From Xenorhabdus griffiniae (lineage in GTDB: Bacteria; Pseudomonadota; Gammaproteobacteria; Enterobacterales; Enterobacteriaceae): 64,000 nt of DNA. Location of the stretch: NCBI RefSeq assembly GCF_001028135.1, contig NZ_LDNM01000005.1, positions 45,521-109,520 of the forward strand, in the 5' to 3' direction. The position numbers and the translations under genes were made by a program. The notes below the pieces were generated by a model that ran no database searches, had not been told where the DNA came from, and saw only the letters and a program-made list of their open reading frames with translations. Of this stretch, positions 54,115 through 62,673 are shown piece by piece (positions within the stretch are counted from its first letter, which is position 1; the number at the start of each line of letters is the position of its first letter).

Positions 54115-55062
54115 ATGATGAACCTTTTATTAGTTGATGCACACAGTCAAGGCTACTATCACCAGCAATCAGCAGCGACATTGAAAGTTAGCGATATGGA
54201 AGTGCAAGCTATCTTCAATACGCTGCGATCTGTTAAACGTATCGCCTCTATCAAAAAAGCCCGTGTCATTGTCCTTTGGGATGGAAATCCGCTAAAGCGT
54301 ACAGCCTTATTCCCGAAATACAAAACACGCGAGCCAAATCCTGATATGGAGGCAATGAAAGAGAAATTTAAGCAACAACGACCTCTCATTCAAGAAGCCT
54401 TTTCATATTTAGGCGTTGAACAACTCGTTGCAGAAGATGGTGAAGCCGACGATTTAGCTAGTCTTCTAGTTAACACTGAAAAACACAAATATGATCACAT
54501 TTATCTCCTGACTGGGGATGGAGACTGGAAACAATTGGTTGATGAAAATGTGTCTTATATCAATCAGCGTGACGACAATATTCTACGCCTTGAGAAATTC
54601 TTTGAAGATACCGGTTATCACACCCCATTAGCCTTCGTTCAAGGGAAAGCTCTTCATGGTGATAACTCAGACACCATACCGGGAGTTGGCGGAATTGGTG
54701 AGAAAGGTGCAAAAGAGTTTATGGCTGAATATGGATCTGTAGCTGAAATTCGTCGCATCGTCCTAGCTGGCAAAGAACTTATGAAGAACCGTGCTCGTAA
54801 ATCGTTTGAGAAGCTATCACGCAACGAATTTAACGAAAAGCAGGGTCTTGGCATGATGGATATCTTCAAACGCAACCTCAAGCTAATGATGCTACGTGGC
54901 TGCCCATTAAAACCAGACACTATCAAACAAATCCCGACAGATTACAATCCTGAAAAATTACGGCAGTTACTGCTCAAGTTAAATTTCCAATCCATTCTGG
55001 AAGACTTGGACGTGTTTCTTGTCCCATTTGAACGGTATGGACTGAAAGGAAAGAATTTATGA
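54115..55062 (+). CDS. FLAP/5'-3' exonuclease (T5/T7-like)
   Basis: 315 residues. The sequence follows the FEN family: L-L-L-V-D-A-H, V-L-W-D-G-N-P, F-P-K-Y-K, E-A-D-D-L-A, Y-L-L-T-G-D-G-D-W and the helix-3-turn-helix G-D-N-S-D-T-I-P-G-V-G-G-I-G. The metal-binding acidic residues are all visible. It would remove RNA primers and process recombination ends. A second ATG at 54118 is possible. The stop overlaps the next start (ATGA). Confidence 0.92.
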   Translation: MMNLLLVDAHSQGYYHQQSAATLKVSDMEVQAIFNTLRSVKRIASIKKARVIVLWDGNPLKRTALFPKYKTREPNPDMEAMKEKFKQQRPLIQEAFSYLGVEQLVAEDGEADDLASLLVNTEKHKYDHIYLLTGDGDWKQLVDENVSYINQRDDNILRLEKFFEDTGYHTPLAFVQGKALHGDNSDTIPGVGGIGEKGAKEFMAEYGSVAEIRRIVLAGKELMKNRARKSFEKLSRNEFNEKQGLGMMDIFKRNLKLMMLRGCPLKPDTIKQIPTDYNPEKLRQLLLKLNFQSILEDLDVFLVPFERYGLKGKNL

Positions 55063-55319
55063 TCACTTCACTCATAACCAAAGATCTGAAAATCACCCCA
55101 ACCGAATTAGCAAAGGAAATTATCAACCTGTACGGTCGTGATGGATTAGGCCGTGTTCGCTCCATTTTGGCAAATAGAGAAATTAGTGTAACCGAACGTG
55201 AAATTGAAATTGTGTACGGTCACTGTCTGACTATTTATAACCGTGTCTGTAAACATTTAAGCCAGACTATCATTGAAATTGACGTATTAAAAACCGTTTA
55301 CCCGTTGGAGAAAATGTAA
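55059..55319 (+). CDS. Hypothetical protein, 86 aa
   Basis: Helical and mixed-charge, with L-K-I-T-P-T-E-L-A-K-E-I-I-N-L-Y-G-R and C-L-T-I-Y-N-R-V-C-K-H-L. It is coupled by a 4-base overlap to the exonuclease gene and ends 2 bases before recA-like, so the three are one translational unit. It may be a small DNA-binding or RecA-loading factor; no motif supports this. Confidence 0.6.
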   Translation: MITSLITKDLKITPTELAKEIINLYGRDGLGRVRSILANREISVTEREIEIVYGHCLTIYNRVCKHLSQTIIEIDVLKTVYPLEKM

Positions 55320-55321
55320 AC

Positions 55322-56413
55322 ATGACAAAGAACGACGCATTAAAAAAATTCTTTAAAAACACCGTCAAATCTAACGCTAAGCAGCAACACGTCAATGTAT
55401 GGCTGAATACAGGTTTACCTCATCTAAATAAAGCTATTTCAGGTAAATACAGCGGCGGTTTTCCATGTGGTCGCATCATTGAGATATTTGGTTGGGAATC
55501 CAGCGGCAAAACCTATATAGCAACTCAAGCCATGAAATCCGCCCAACAAGCAGGTGGGGTTGCTATTTTTATGGATCATGAAAAAAGCTTTGACTCTTTG
55601 TTAGGAGAGAAATGCGGTCTTAATGTAGGAAATGACGGGGATTGGATTTACCAACAGCCGGAAACGTTTGAGGAATCGATTGAATACGCAGCCTCAATCG
55701 TCAAAGCAATGCGTGATAGCAAGGCTATTAAGCCAGAAGCACCTATTGTTCTTGTGTTCGATTCACTGGCATCAATGGTTCCGAATCAGATTTTCCAGAA
55801 GTTCGAAAACAAGGCTTCTGGTAAAGGAAAAGATAAAGATAATCTGAACATGAACGACAATACAGCATTAGCTCGTTGCACATCTTCACACTTCCCTGCT
55901 CTCGCACAATGGGCGAGTAAATACAACGTGTGCATGATCTTTTTGAACCAATGTCGCTTAGATTTAGGTGTCACTTTTGGTGATAATACAAAAGCACCGG
56001 GCGGTAAGGCTCCGGGCTTTTACGCATCCGTCCGCATTCAGTTATCCAAAGCTCAAATCAAAGAGGGAGCGGAACGTATTGGTGACGTTGTAACGGCAAA
56101 AGTCATTAAAAATAAAGTAGCCCCACCTTTTAAAACCGCATCGTGGAGCTTCTATTACGATACCGATATTGGTATCGATTCAACCGAGTCTTTAGTTGAG
56201 CACATGCTGAATATCGGTTATCTGCAAAAGAATGCATCCGGTCGTATTCTCTTGGGTGAAAAAGCCTATTCACGTAAAGAAGTTGTCGAAAACTTCAAGA
56301 AGATCCCTACAGAGAAAATCATTGAGCTGCTTGAAAAGTGGCATACTGACAATGCAGAGATTGCAGATGCCGCAATGGATGGTGGTGAGTTGGAAGATAA
56401 CGAGGAAGAATAA
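55322..56413 (+). CDS. RecA/UvsX-like recombinase
   Basis: 363 residues. Walker A is G-W-E-S-S-G-K-T at 57-64, then M-D-H-E-K-S-F-D near 85 (catalytic Glu region), I-V-L-V-F-D-S-L-A-S-M-V-P near 145 (Walker B) and L-N-Q-C-R near 205 (L2 start). The acidic C-terminus (G-G-E-L-E-D-N-E-E-E) is typical. It makes the DNA strand exchange for phage recombination and completes the SSB-exonuclease-RecA unit. Confidence 0.93.
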   Translation: MTKNDALKKFFKNTVKSNAKQQHVNVWLNTGLPHLNKAISGKYSGGFPCGRIIEIFGWESSGKTYIATQAMKSAQQAGGVAIFMDHEKSFDSLLGEKCGLNVGNDGDWIYQQPETFEESIEYAASIVKAMRDSKAIKPEAPIVLVFDSLASMVPNQIFQKFENKASGKGKDKDNLNMNDNTALARCTSSHFPALAQWASKYNVCMIFLNQCRLDLGVTFGDNTKAPGGKAPGFYASVRIQLSKAQIKEGAERIGDVVTAKVIKNKVAPPFKTASWSFYYDTDIGIDSTESLVEHMLNIGYLQKNASGRILLGEKAYSRKEVVENFKKIPTEKIIELLEKWHTDNAEIADAAMDGGELEDNEEE

Positions 56414-56582
56414 TACATATCAACGAGGGTGCTATGCGCCCTTCCTACTTCCCATTCTATATTTTTATCAACTAGATACAAATTAATTATTTTTAATAAT
56501 TAGAAAAATCAAAAAATAACTAATTAAGTAAACAATATAAATATCTTACGGTTAGTGTTTTCTAATTGAGTTATATTGCAAT

Positions 56583-56682
56583 TATCCTCTATAGAGGATA
56601 TTATAAATTTATCCGTTATAACAGATATTACAAAATTATCCCCTACAGAGGATAATTGTTTTTTTATCCTTTAGAGGGGATA
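56583..56682 (+). promoter_or_regulatory. Four HipB-type operators, 27-28 bp apart
   Basis: TATCC-N8-GGATA occurs at 56583-56600, 56637-56654 and 56665-56682, and a near match TATCC-N8-AGATA at 56610-56627. The starts are 27, 27 and 28 bases apart. This is the E. coli HipB operator consensus, in the same multiplicity as in E. coli, so the HipB encoded next should repress its own operon. The 56414-56582 part of this gap has no other clear feature. Confidence 0.9.
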
Positions 56683-56685
56683 TTT

Positions 56686-56937
56686 ATGAAGATCACAACA
56701 CCTAAAACACTCGCTGCGGCAATTCGAGATAAACGCAAAAAAATGAAGTTCACTCAAAAGAATGCCGCTGAACTTGTAGGAATGAAGCAGAGTACAGTAT
56801 CTGCTTTCGAGAATGATCCAGAAAAATGCAAACTAGAAACATTATTCAAATTGTTATCTGCACTAGAACTACAACTAGTTATTACTGAGCGCAATCCAGA
56901 TAAGGATACAAACAATGGTTGGACTGAGGAGTGGTGA
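56686..56937 (+). CDS. hipB: HipB antitoxin
   Basis: 83 residues from ATG 56686. An XRE helix-turn-helix domain is clear (L-A-A-A-I-R-D-K-R-K-K-M-K-F-T-Q-K-N-A-A-E-L-V-G-M-K-Q-S-T-V-S). An upstream in-frame GTG or other start is not needed, because the last operator ends just before the ATG. The C-terminus is Trp-rich (N-N-G-W-T-E-E-W), similar to E. coli HipB. It precedes hipA with a 3-base gap. Confidence 0.92.
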   Translation: MKITTPKTLAAAIRDKRKKMKFTQKNAAELVGMKQSTVSAFENDPEKCKLETLFKLLSALELQLVITERNPDKDTNNGWTEEW

Positions 56938-56940
56938 TAA

Positions 56941-58254
56941 ATGAAAAGCCAACACTTAACTGTTGCAATGAACGGTACAGAAGTGGGTATCTTATCCCGT
57001 GATACCGGTGGAGCGATGTCTTTTCAGTACAAAAAATCATGGATTGAAACCAGTGGTTCGCGGGCCATATCGCTCTCCTTACCTTTGAACTCTCATAAAT
57101 ATATCGGACGTGAAGTATTCAATTTTTTCAGCAACTTATTACCTGATTCAAATATTATACTTGCACGTATGCAGGCAAAATTTAAAATAGCTACTTCCCA
57201 TCCGTTTGACCTGTTGGCTAGTGTTGGACGCGATTGCATTGGAGCAATTCAGCTTTATCCAGAAGATTCAAAAATTCCTCCCGTAAGAGAAATACATGCA
57301 GAACCGCTTAGTGAAGGAGATATAGTTCAGTTACTTGATGATTATAGAACAGCTCCTTTAGGCATGAATACTGATACTGATTTCAGAATTTCCCTAGCTG
57401 GTGCACAAGAAAAAACAGCCTTGTTATGGCATCAGGAACGCTGGCAACGCCCTATCGGTAGTACACCAACCAGCCATATTTTTAAACTTCCAATAGGAAG
57501 AATAGAACAAAATAATATAGACCTAAGTGAAAGCTGCGAAAACGAATGGTTATGTTTGAAAATTGCCAAAGAATTTGGTTTTCCAGTAGCAGATGCTGAG
57601 TTAGCAACATTTGGTAATAAAAACGTATTAATAGTACGGCGTTTCGACCGACGATGGTCTAATGACGGTTCTTGGCTAATGCGTCTACCACAGGAAGATA
57701 TGTGTCAGGCTTTAGGGGTATCTTCCGCACAAAAATATGAGTCTGATGGAGGGCCGAGTATTTCAGATATAATGAAATTACTTATTAGTTCTCGACAATC
57801 AACACTGGATAGAGAAACATTTTTTCGTACTCAAATTCTATTTTGGCTATTGGCTGCGATTGATGGTCATGCTAAGAATTTTAGTCTCTTTATTGAATCA
57901 GGGTCATCTTTTACCATGACTCCTTTGTACGATATCATATCAGCCTACCCTCTGTTTCATCCTAGAGGAATTCCACAACAGAAAGCTAAAATGGCGATGG
58001 CACTACAAGGAAAAAACCGTCAATACCATTGGGCAAAAATCCTACCGCGTCATTTTCTGAATACTGCTGATCATGTTGGTATTTCTCCAGAGCTAGCAAA
58101 AAAATTCTTAACAGAGATAGGGCAACAAACACCTGACGTTATCCAGAAAGTTTCGGCGCAACTACCTGATAATTTCCCTACACACATCAGTGATGCCATA
58201 TTTAAAGGAATTGAAAAACAGGCAATTAAGCTCCTCAAAGCAATACTAGGATAG
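56941..58254 (+). CDS. hipA: HipA serine/threonine kinase toxin
   Basis: 437 residues, close to E. coli HipA (440). The N-terminal domain has G-S-R-A-I-S-L-S-L-P and F-N-F-F-S-N-L-L-P-D-S. The kinase part has the R-I-S-L-A-G-A-Q-E-K-T-A-L-L loop that contains the autophosphorylated Ser, H-I-F-K-L-P, and the catalytic I-D-G-H-A-K-N-F-S with L-Y-D-I-I-S downstream. HipA phosphorylates the glutamyl-tRNA synthetase and causes persistence. All key residues are visible. Confidence 0.95.
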   Translation: MKSQHLTVAMNGTEVGILSRDTGGAMSFQYKKSWIETSGSRAISLSLPLNSHKYIGREVFNFFSNLLPDSNIILARMQAKFKIATSHPFDLLASVGRDCIGAIQLYPEDSKIPPVREIHAEPLSEGDIVQLLDDYRTAPLGMNTDTDFRISLAGAQEKTALLWHQERWQRPIGSTPTSHIFKLPIGRIEQNNIDLSESCENEWLCLKIAKEFGFPVADAELATFGNKNVLIVRRFDRRWSNDGSWLMRLPQEDMCQALGVSSAQKYESDGGPSISDIMKLLISSRQSTLDRETFFRTQILFWLLAAIDGHAKNFSLFIESGSSFTMTPLYDIISAYPLFHPRGIPQQKAKMAMALQGKNRQYHWAKILPRHFLNTADHVGISPELAKKFLTEIGQQTPDVIQKVSAQLPDNFPTHISDAIFKGIEKQAIKLLKAILG

Positions 58255-58326
58255 CTCACATAACTTACCTATTCATCATATCAATGACCTTAGCAATAAG
58301 CTTGAACAGCATATCTAGTTAATTTT

Positions 58327-58351
58327 AAAGGCACTTTATTGAGTGCCTTTT
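58327..58351 (+). terminator. Terminator after hipBA
   Basis: AAAGGCACT/AGTGCCTTT with a 6-base loop and a final T-run. Confidence 0.85.
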
Positions 58352-58489
58352 CCATTTTGGAAAAATACTATCAGCAATCAAACAATGGCATTATCTTAAT
58401 GATTAAAATTAGATAATGTGATTATTTTTATATTTACTCTTATAAAAAAATCACTATGATATGTATTAAAATACATACATAAAAATATT

Positions 58490-58672
58490 ATGAATCACAC
58501 CATCATTATACTGATCATGCTTTACATCGGCGGAGCTGGTTTAATGCTCGAATCTCTGTTACGGCGTAACATCCGCCACCCATTTTTAAAATGCTGGTTA
58601 TGGATGTTCATCTGTTGGCCTCACATCAAATCAGGGATAACTAAATTGATAACCTCATCAACTGCGAGTTAA
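58490..58672 (+). CDS. Small membrane protein, 60 aa
   Basis: A hydrophobic N-terminal helix (I-I-I-L-I-M-L-Y-I-G-G-A-G-L-M-L) is followed by basic residues (L-R-R-N-I-R-H) and a second Trp-rich hydrophobic stretch (C-W-L-W-M-F-I-C-W-P). Two short membrane helices in a small protein are reminiscent of superinfection or lysis modifiers. No good ribosome site is visible. It is flanked by toxin-antitoxin pairs. Confidence 0.45.
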   Translation: MNHTIIILIMLYIGGAGLMLESLLRRNIRHPFLKCWLWMFICWPHIKSGITKLITSSTAS

Positions 58673-58802
58673 GGCAAGTGACGATTTCACCAAGTTAACC
58701 TTGCGGGATATTACTGAACAACGGAAAAACAAATATAATGTATAGCTATTAGCTACACGGATGCTATAATGACTGTATATACATTTGCTACACAGGTGAT
58801 TT

Positions 58803-59075
58803 ATGAGAACACAGCCGAAAGAAACTCCGATTAACATACGGGCAAAAGCTTTCCAGCGGGAGCTTATTGACCATGCAGCAAACCTGCACTCAAAGACCCG
58901 AACAGATTTCATTTTGGATGCTGCCTGCCGTGCAGCCGAAGAGGTCATACTTGATCAGCGCCACTTTTTCGTTGACGAGGAGAAATATCAAGCATTCATG
59001 CAGATGTTAGAGAAACCACTTTCTGAGAATGAGGGCTTTAAAAAACTGATGGAGTATAAAGCACCGTGGGAATAA
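58803..59075 (+). CDS. tacA: Second DUF1778/RHH antitoxin
   Basis: 90 residues. The family layout is kept: K-E-T-P-I-N-I-R-A-K-A-F-Q-R-E-L-I-D-H-A-A, T-R-T-D-F-I-L-D-A-A-C-R-A-A-E-E, and the C-terminal toxin-binding tail with F-F-V-D-E-E-K-Y-Q-A-F-M. It is a different lineage from the 41861 antitoxin. The next gene overlaps by 10 bases. Confidence 0.9.
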   Translation: MRTQPKETPINIRAKAFQRELIDHAANLHSKTRTDFILDAACRAAEEVILDQRHFFVDEEKYQAFMQMLEKPLSENEGFKKLMEYKAPWE

Positions 59076-59554
59076 GCACCCCTGAAATATTAACGGCTGA
59101 ACATAATGTAAATGGTTTTTATTGCCAGCATGAAACATTAAACGAATGGCTTTCTCGCCGAGCGTTAAAAAATAATAAGCTGGGCGCGAGCCGCACATTT
59201 GTTATTTGCAAGGAAGATACAAAAGACGTTATCGGTTATTATTGTTTAAGTGCTGGCTCAATTAATCATATTGAATCTACACCATCACTTAAACGCAATA
59301 TGCCAGATCCTATCCCTGTGGTGCTTCTCGGTCGTTTGGCTATCGATGTGGAATATCAGGGGAAGAAGCTTGGTGCATTGCTTCTTCAGGATGTTTGGAA
59401 ACGTGTCGCTAGCACAGCAGAGCATGTGGGCATTTCAGCTATAATCGTCCACGCACTTGATGAGAGCGCACGTACATTTTATATGCGTCTTGGCTTCGCA
59501 CAGTCACCGTTGGAGCCATACACGCTGATGCTCCCATTAAGCAAACAGAAGTAA
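59066..59554 (+). CDS. tacT: Second GNAT acetyltransferase toxin
   Basis: 162 residues with a GTG start inside the antitoxin gene. The GNAT core has L-N-E-W-L-S-R-R-A-L-K-N-N, Y-Y-C-L-S-A-G-S, V-V-L-L-G-R-L-A-I-D and Q-G-K-K-L-G-A-L-L-L. It ends Y-M-R-L-G-F, as in other toxin acetyltransferases. It is a tRNA-acetylating toxin paired with the gene before it. Confidence 0.9.
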   Translation: MGISTPEILTAEHNVNGFYCQHETLNEWLSRRALKNNKLGASRTFVICKEDTKDVIGYYCLSAGSINHIESTPSLKRNMPDPIPVVLLGRLAIDVEYQGKKLGALLLQDVWKRVASTAEHVGISAIIVHALDESARTFYMRLGFAQSPLEPYTLMLPLSKQK

Positions 59555-59566
59555 CTATTTATGCAG

Positions 59567-59780
59567 CTACATAAACAGGTCTAAGTGAGTGTCTGGAATT
59601 CGACCGGCGCTGTTTGAATCAAAGCTGGTGGCATCGCGCCCGAACTGGGTATTTAACTGATCACGAATTTTGGTTTTTGCATCTGAAATAATGACGCTTT
59701 TGATAGCAACCCCTATGTTGTTGTGAATGAATACCCGCTTCTCATCCGTGAGTAACGGGTATTCGACTACTTTGTTAATC
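59567..59780 (-). pseudogene. 3' fragment of an unknown protein
   Basis: The minus frame reads K-V-V-E-Y-P-L-L-T-D-E-K-R-V-F-I-H-N-N-I and later R-D-Q-L-N-T-Q-F-G-R-D-A-T-S-F-D to a TAG at 59567-59569. It looks like the C-terminal end of a larger toxin or structural protein whose 5' part is gone (a TAA lies just upstream in frame). I do not recognise the family. Confidence 0.4.
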
Positions 59781-59796
59781 CGTTAACGTAATTTTA

Positions 59797-60057
59797 TTAA
59801 CCCTTTTTAAAGCCGGGCTTACCATTTTTGGCTCGCCATTCTTTAACTGTTTTCAAAATGCCTGCCGGAGAGTCATCCTCACCATCATTAGGATGATAGA
59901 TCAGGCCATTCCCACGAGGATGCTCCGATAATTTAACGAAATGTCTAACCCATGATTTGTGTTCTTCCTCACTGGAAGCCTCTACATTACAAATCACCTG
60001 TAACAACTTTAAAAACTCAGCTTCGGTGTAATCACTGATACTGTTTTTCTGTTCCAT
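59797..60057 (-). CDS. Orphan colicin immunity protein (Im-like)
   Basis: 86 residues with the full Im family pattern ([46 protein letters not shown]). It differs clearly from the Im at 39761, so it should protect against a different DNase colicin. Its colicin partner is reduced to a C-terminal remnant directly upstream. Confidence 0.93.
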   Translation of the reverse strand: MEQKNSISDYTEAEFLKLLQVICNVEASSEEEHKSWVRHFVKLSEHPRGNGLIYHPNDGEDDSPAGILKTVKEWRAKNGKPGFKKG

Positions 60058-60059
60058 GT

Positions 60060-60240
60060 TTATTTTCCTCTGTGAATATCAATATGGCGCTTAGGCGTTG
60101 TAACGCGAATATTATCAATATCATAAACACCACCACCTTCACTGATTGGCTTAACGTGATGAAGTTCAAATGTTTCTCGTCCACCGACTTGTTCTTCTGG
60201 AATAGGGTAAGGCGCATAGCCTTTCTCTAATTCACCGGCA
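60060..60240 (-). pseudogene. Remnant of a second DNase colicin
   Basis: The minus frame encodes [18 protein letters not shown], then [22 protein letters not shown] and R-H-I-D-I-H-R-G-K, which is the end of an HNH colicin DNase. The 5' part is missing where an IS5-like fragment begins at about 60241. The immunity gene follows after 2 bases, as in intact operons. Confidence 0.85.
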
Positions 60241-60525
60241 TCCGATTTTGTGATTGCGGATAAAGGTTACGATAGCAGTGCTTTCAGCGAGTTCGTTGAA
60301 AAACAAGGTTCGACAACGGTCATTCCTTATCGGAAAAATAGCCGAAAATCTGATAAAAGTATTGATGATGTTTTATATCGTTATCGACATTTGGTCGAAA
60401 ATGCGTTTGCCCGAATAAAACATTTTCGAGCTATTGCAACAAGATACGATAAATTAGCAAGAAATTACGCCAGTATGTTAGCACTGGCATTTGTCATTAT
60501 ATGGCTGCCAATGTGGGCAGAATAA
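60241..60525 (+). pseudogene. IS5-family transposase C-terminal fragment
   Basis: The frame reads [14 protein letters not shown] and Y-R-H-L-V-E-N-A-F-A-R-I-K-H-F-R-A-I-A-T to a TAA at 60523-60525, the third-Asp and Glu (E) part of an IS5-type DDE transposase. The N-terminal half is absent. Its join to the colicin remnant marks a deletion or insertion border. Confidence 0.85.
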
Positions 60526-60539
60526 ATAATGATGAACAC

Positions 60540-60701
60540 AAAACGTCAACAGCCCCTAGCATCAAATTAGCCCTTAGTCAGTTACGTGATGAACTAGACA
60601 TGTCACAAGCGGAACTGGCTGCCATTATAGGTGTTCAACAACCTTCTATTGCTCGAATGGAAAATGCTGATCATGATCCATTACTTTCGACGCTCAAGTA
60701 G
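60540..60701 (+). pseudogene. XRE antitoxin fragment
   Basis: The frame encodes A-L-S-Q-L-R-D-E-L-D-M-S-Q-A-E-L-A-A-I-I-G-V-Q-Q-P-S and stops after L-L-S-T-L-K. This is the helix-turn-helix part of a HigA-like antitoxin, cut at both ends. No toxin is nearby. Confidence 0.65.
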
Positions 60702-60756
60702 CTACATATAGTGGTCATTCATTTATAGTGCGTAGTACCATCTATTTAATAACAGA

Positions 60757-60784
60757 AAAAACCCGCACATAAGGCGGGATTTTC
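60757..60784. terminator. Terminator downstream of hicB
   Basis: AAAAACCCGC/GCGGGATTTT hairpin with a short loop and T-run on the plus strand; it ends both the plus-strand fragment and, on the minus strand, the hicB unit. Confidence 0.7.
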
Positions 60785-60810
60785 TAATTTTGCAAAGAGG
60801 ATATTTTGAG

Positions 60811-61218
60811 TTACGAGTGTTTCGCTAGTTCACGCCTAGCTAATTCGGCAAAGAATCCGCTACGGCTGTGGTATTCACGATGTGAGTTTACATAGTCATC
60901 AATTCTTACCAACAGAAATTGTGGTAGTGTGATGTTTAATTTAGTCGTTTTACCTTCGTATTTAGTTAGATCTATATCGACATAAGCCCAGATTCCACCT
61001 TGACAATCGTCATCATTCAGGTGCTCAGCTACAGTTTTTGCCTCTACAGGGGTGTTACCATTCTCACTCATATATTCAAAGTAAGTATCTAAAGCATTTG
61101 TAGCATCAGAAATTGCATCGTCTATAGTATCACCAGCGAAGTAACAACCAATTACGTCTGGAACGAAGCCGGAAAATGAACCGTCATCAGCCTGATGTAA
61201 ATATATTGGGTATCTCAT
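60811..61218 (-). CDS. hicB: HicB antitoxin
   Basis: 135 residues. The N-terminal partial RNase-H-like fold (R-Y-P-I-Y-L-H-Q-A-D-D-G-S-F-S-G-F-V-P-D-V) and the P-D-V-x-G-C segment are HicB features, and the C-terminus is a ribbon-helix-helix (T-T-K-L-N-I-T-L-P-Q-F-L-L-V-R-I-D). It normally neutralises HicA and represses the operon. Here the HicA gene is broken, so the antitoxin may persist without its toxin. Confidence 0.92.
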   Translation of the reverse strand: MRYPIYLHQADDGSFSGFVPDVIGCYFAGDTIDDAISDATNALDTYFEYMSENGNTPVEAKTVAEHLNDDDCQGGIWAYVDIDLTKYEGKTTKLNITLPQFLLVRIDDYVNSHREYHSRSGFFAELARRELAKHS

Positions 61219-61274
61219 AGTTACCTCATTTTAAGTCAGGATAAGCGACCATAAACGGCCGCTTAACTTCATTG

Positions 61275-61457
61275 TTATTTCAGTTTTGCTTGTTTTAGTA
61301 ATTTGTTTAGCGTTCCTACCGCAATATCTTTACGCGGTGAGGAATTACTAACGGCAAGGGTTCTCCTGATTTCTCGAAAACATGGTGAGATCCATTGATC
61401 CTAACTAATGTCCAGCCGTTCGCTTTAATTTTCTTAATTAAATCATCGCTACTCATT
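61275..61457 (-). pseudogene. hicA: HicA toxin, frameshifted
   Basis: The start ATG at 61455-61457 follows an AGGAG site. The frame reads S-D-D-L-I-K-K-I-K-A-N-G-W-T-L-V, N-G-S-H-H-V-F-E and then loses frame near 61333-61338, where one C appears to be missing; the other frame continues R-K-D-I-A-V-G-T-L-N-K-L-L-K-Q-A-K. With the missing base the protein would be a normal 60-residue HicA with its catalytic His. The toxin is probably inactive. Confidence 0.85.
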
Positions 61458-61627
61458 TTTCTCCTCATTTGCAAAAATCAGAGTAATTTTACTTCATTTA
61501 ATACCCACAGTCAATACCAATACCCACTATCAACACCTCCTGATAATTATTAAGGAAATACACCACCCAACATCACAGTAATGAGCAATGTAGTGCAAAA
61601 ACTATGGACGTTATTTATAAGAAACAT

Positions 61628-61667
61628 GACTACTATAAAGAGTGATTTACTTCTTCCTATAGTGGTC
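61628..61667. repeat. RepA-region palindrome/iteron, copy 1
   Basis: GACTACTATA and TATAGTGGTC form 9 of 10 matching inverted arms around an inner AAGAGT/ACTTCT pair. It shares a 20-mer (GACYACTATRAWGAGT and so on) with 62599 and 63740. The rest of 61458-61921 is AT-rich and holds no gene; a partial copy may lie at 61672-61688. Confidence 0.6.
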
Positions 61668-61921
61668 TAGTGAATACTATAAGAGAACACAAAAAGTTAC
61701 GCCGTCACTATTAATTGAATTGGTATCCTTACAGAAGGAATTTAGCAGACTGCTTTAATGCATTTCTTCACAAATAAATTTACCAACTGATTGTTAAATT
61801 TATTATAAAAACTAAAGCACGTAGCATAAAAATACAGTATATATATTATACTCACTTACCTGTGAGCCTCTTGCACATTAAAGTCCATTACTAGGTAGAA
61901 TCATATAATTAGGAGGTTACG

Positions 61922-62560
61922 TTGGTATTTTGTACAGCTTGTGGAAAGGAAATCGCGGAAAATGATAATTTTTGCTCAACATGCGGTAAAACGAGAGGAA
62001 GCACCTCTATCGTCTTTGGTGATAATAGTTTTAATGCCCTTAACTCCGAGATAAAAGATAATGTTATCCATGTAGGTGACAGTTATACAAATTCGAATAA
62101 CATCGACCCTTCTACTCTAAATATCCAGCGTTCTTTCGTAAAACTTCCTTGGTCAAAAGAAGGTAAACTGGCAAAACGTTCAACTTTTTTAAAGCTAGGT
62201 ACTTGGGGAAGTCTTGCTAGTATAGCTGGAATTTTCTTACCATTCCTTACAGGAAACTACTATTTACACTCAATCGCGCTCATAGCTTTAGTATTCTCTC
62301 TACCTATTTTGCTTATGGGGTTACTCATTAACCGAGTTAAGTTCCAACATCTTCTCGGTCTGCAAAATCTGGAAATTGGTTTAAAAGAAAACATTTACTT
62401 AACTAAAATAACTTGTGATTGCCCGTGGTGTAGATCTGAAATGAAACTGCGTATGATAGGCTCTAAAGAACATCGACAGCATCTGCTAATATGCGCTAGA
62501 AATCCATCGCAGCATAGAATTATCTTCGACCCTACTGTTTTGCCAAATATAGAAGAATAA
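61922..62560 (+). CDS. Zinc-ribbon membrane protein
   Basis: 212 residues with a TTG start that has AGGAGG 5-6 bases upstream. The N-terminus is a zinc ribbon (F-C-T-A-C-G-K, F-C-S-T-C-G-K). Two membrane helices lie near 88-105 and 112-132 (W-G-S-L-A-S-I-A-G-I-F-L, A-L-I-A-L-V-F-S-L-P-I-L-L-M-G-L-L). The C-terminal domain has another Cys pair (C-D-C-P-W-C). It sits between two copies of the replication palindrome. Function unknown; its position suggests a role in plasmid copy control or exclusion. Confidence 0.7.
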   Translation: MVFCTACGKEIAENDNFCSTCGKTRGSTSIVFGDNSFNALNSEIKDNVIHVGDSYTNSNNIDPSTLNIQRSFVKLPWSKEGKLAKRSTFLKLGTWGSLASIAGIFLPFLTGNYYLHSIALIALVFSLPILLMGLLINRVKFQHLLGLQNLEIGLKENIYLTKITCDCPWCRSEMKLRMIGSKEHRQHLLICARNPSQHRIIFDPTVLPNIEE

Positions 62561-62598
62561 TTCTAATACCCTAATCCAAACCCAAGTAACATAAAAAA

Positions 62599-62635
62599 GA
62601 CCACTATGAAGAGTTAACTTCTCACTATAGTGGTC
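62599..62635. repeat. RepA-region palindrome/iteron, copy 2
   Basis: GACCACTAT and ATAGTGGTC are perfect 9-bp arms; the centre GAAGAGTTAACTTCTC is itself nearly symmetric. It lies between the converging 61922 gene and repA and is related to copy 1. Confidence 0.65.
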
Positions 62636-62673
62636 GTTAGATGTTTACTTTCTATAACGTCTTAATCCAGATA

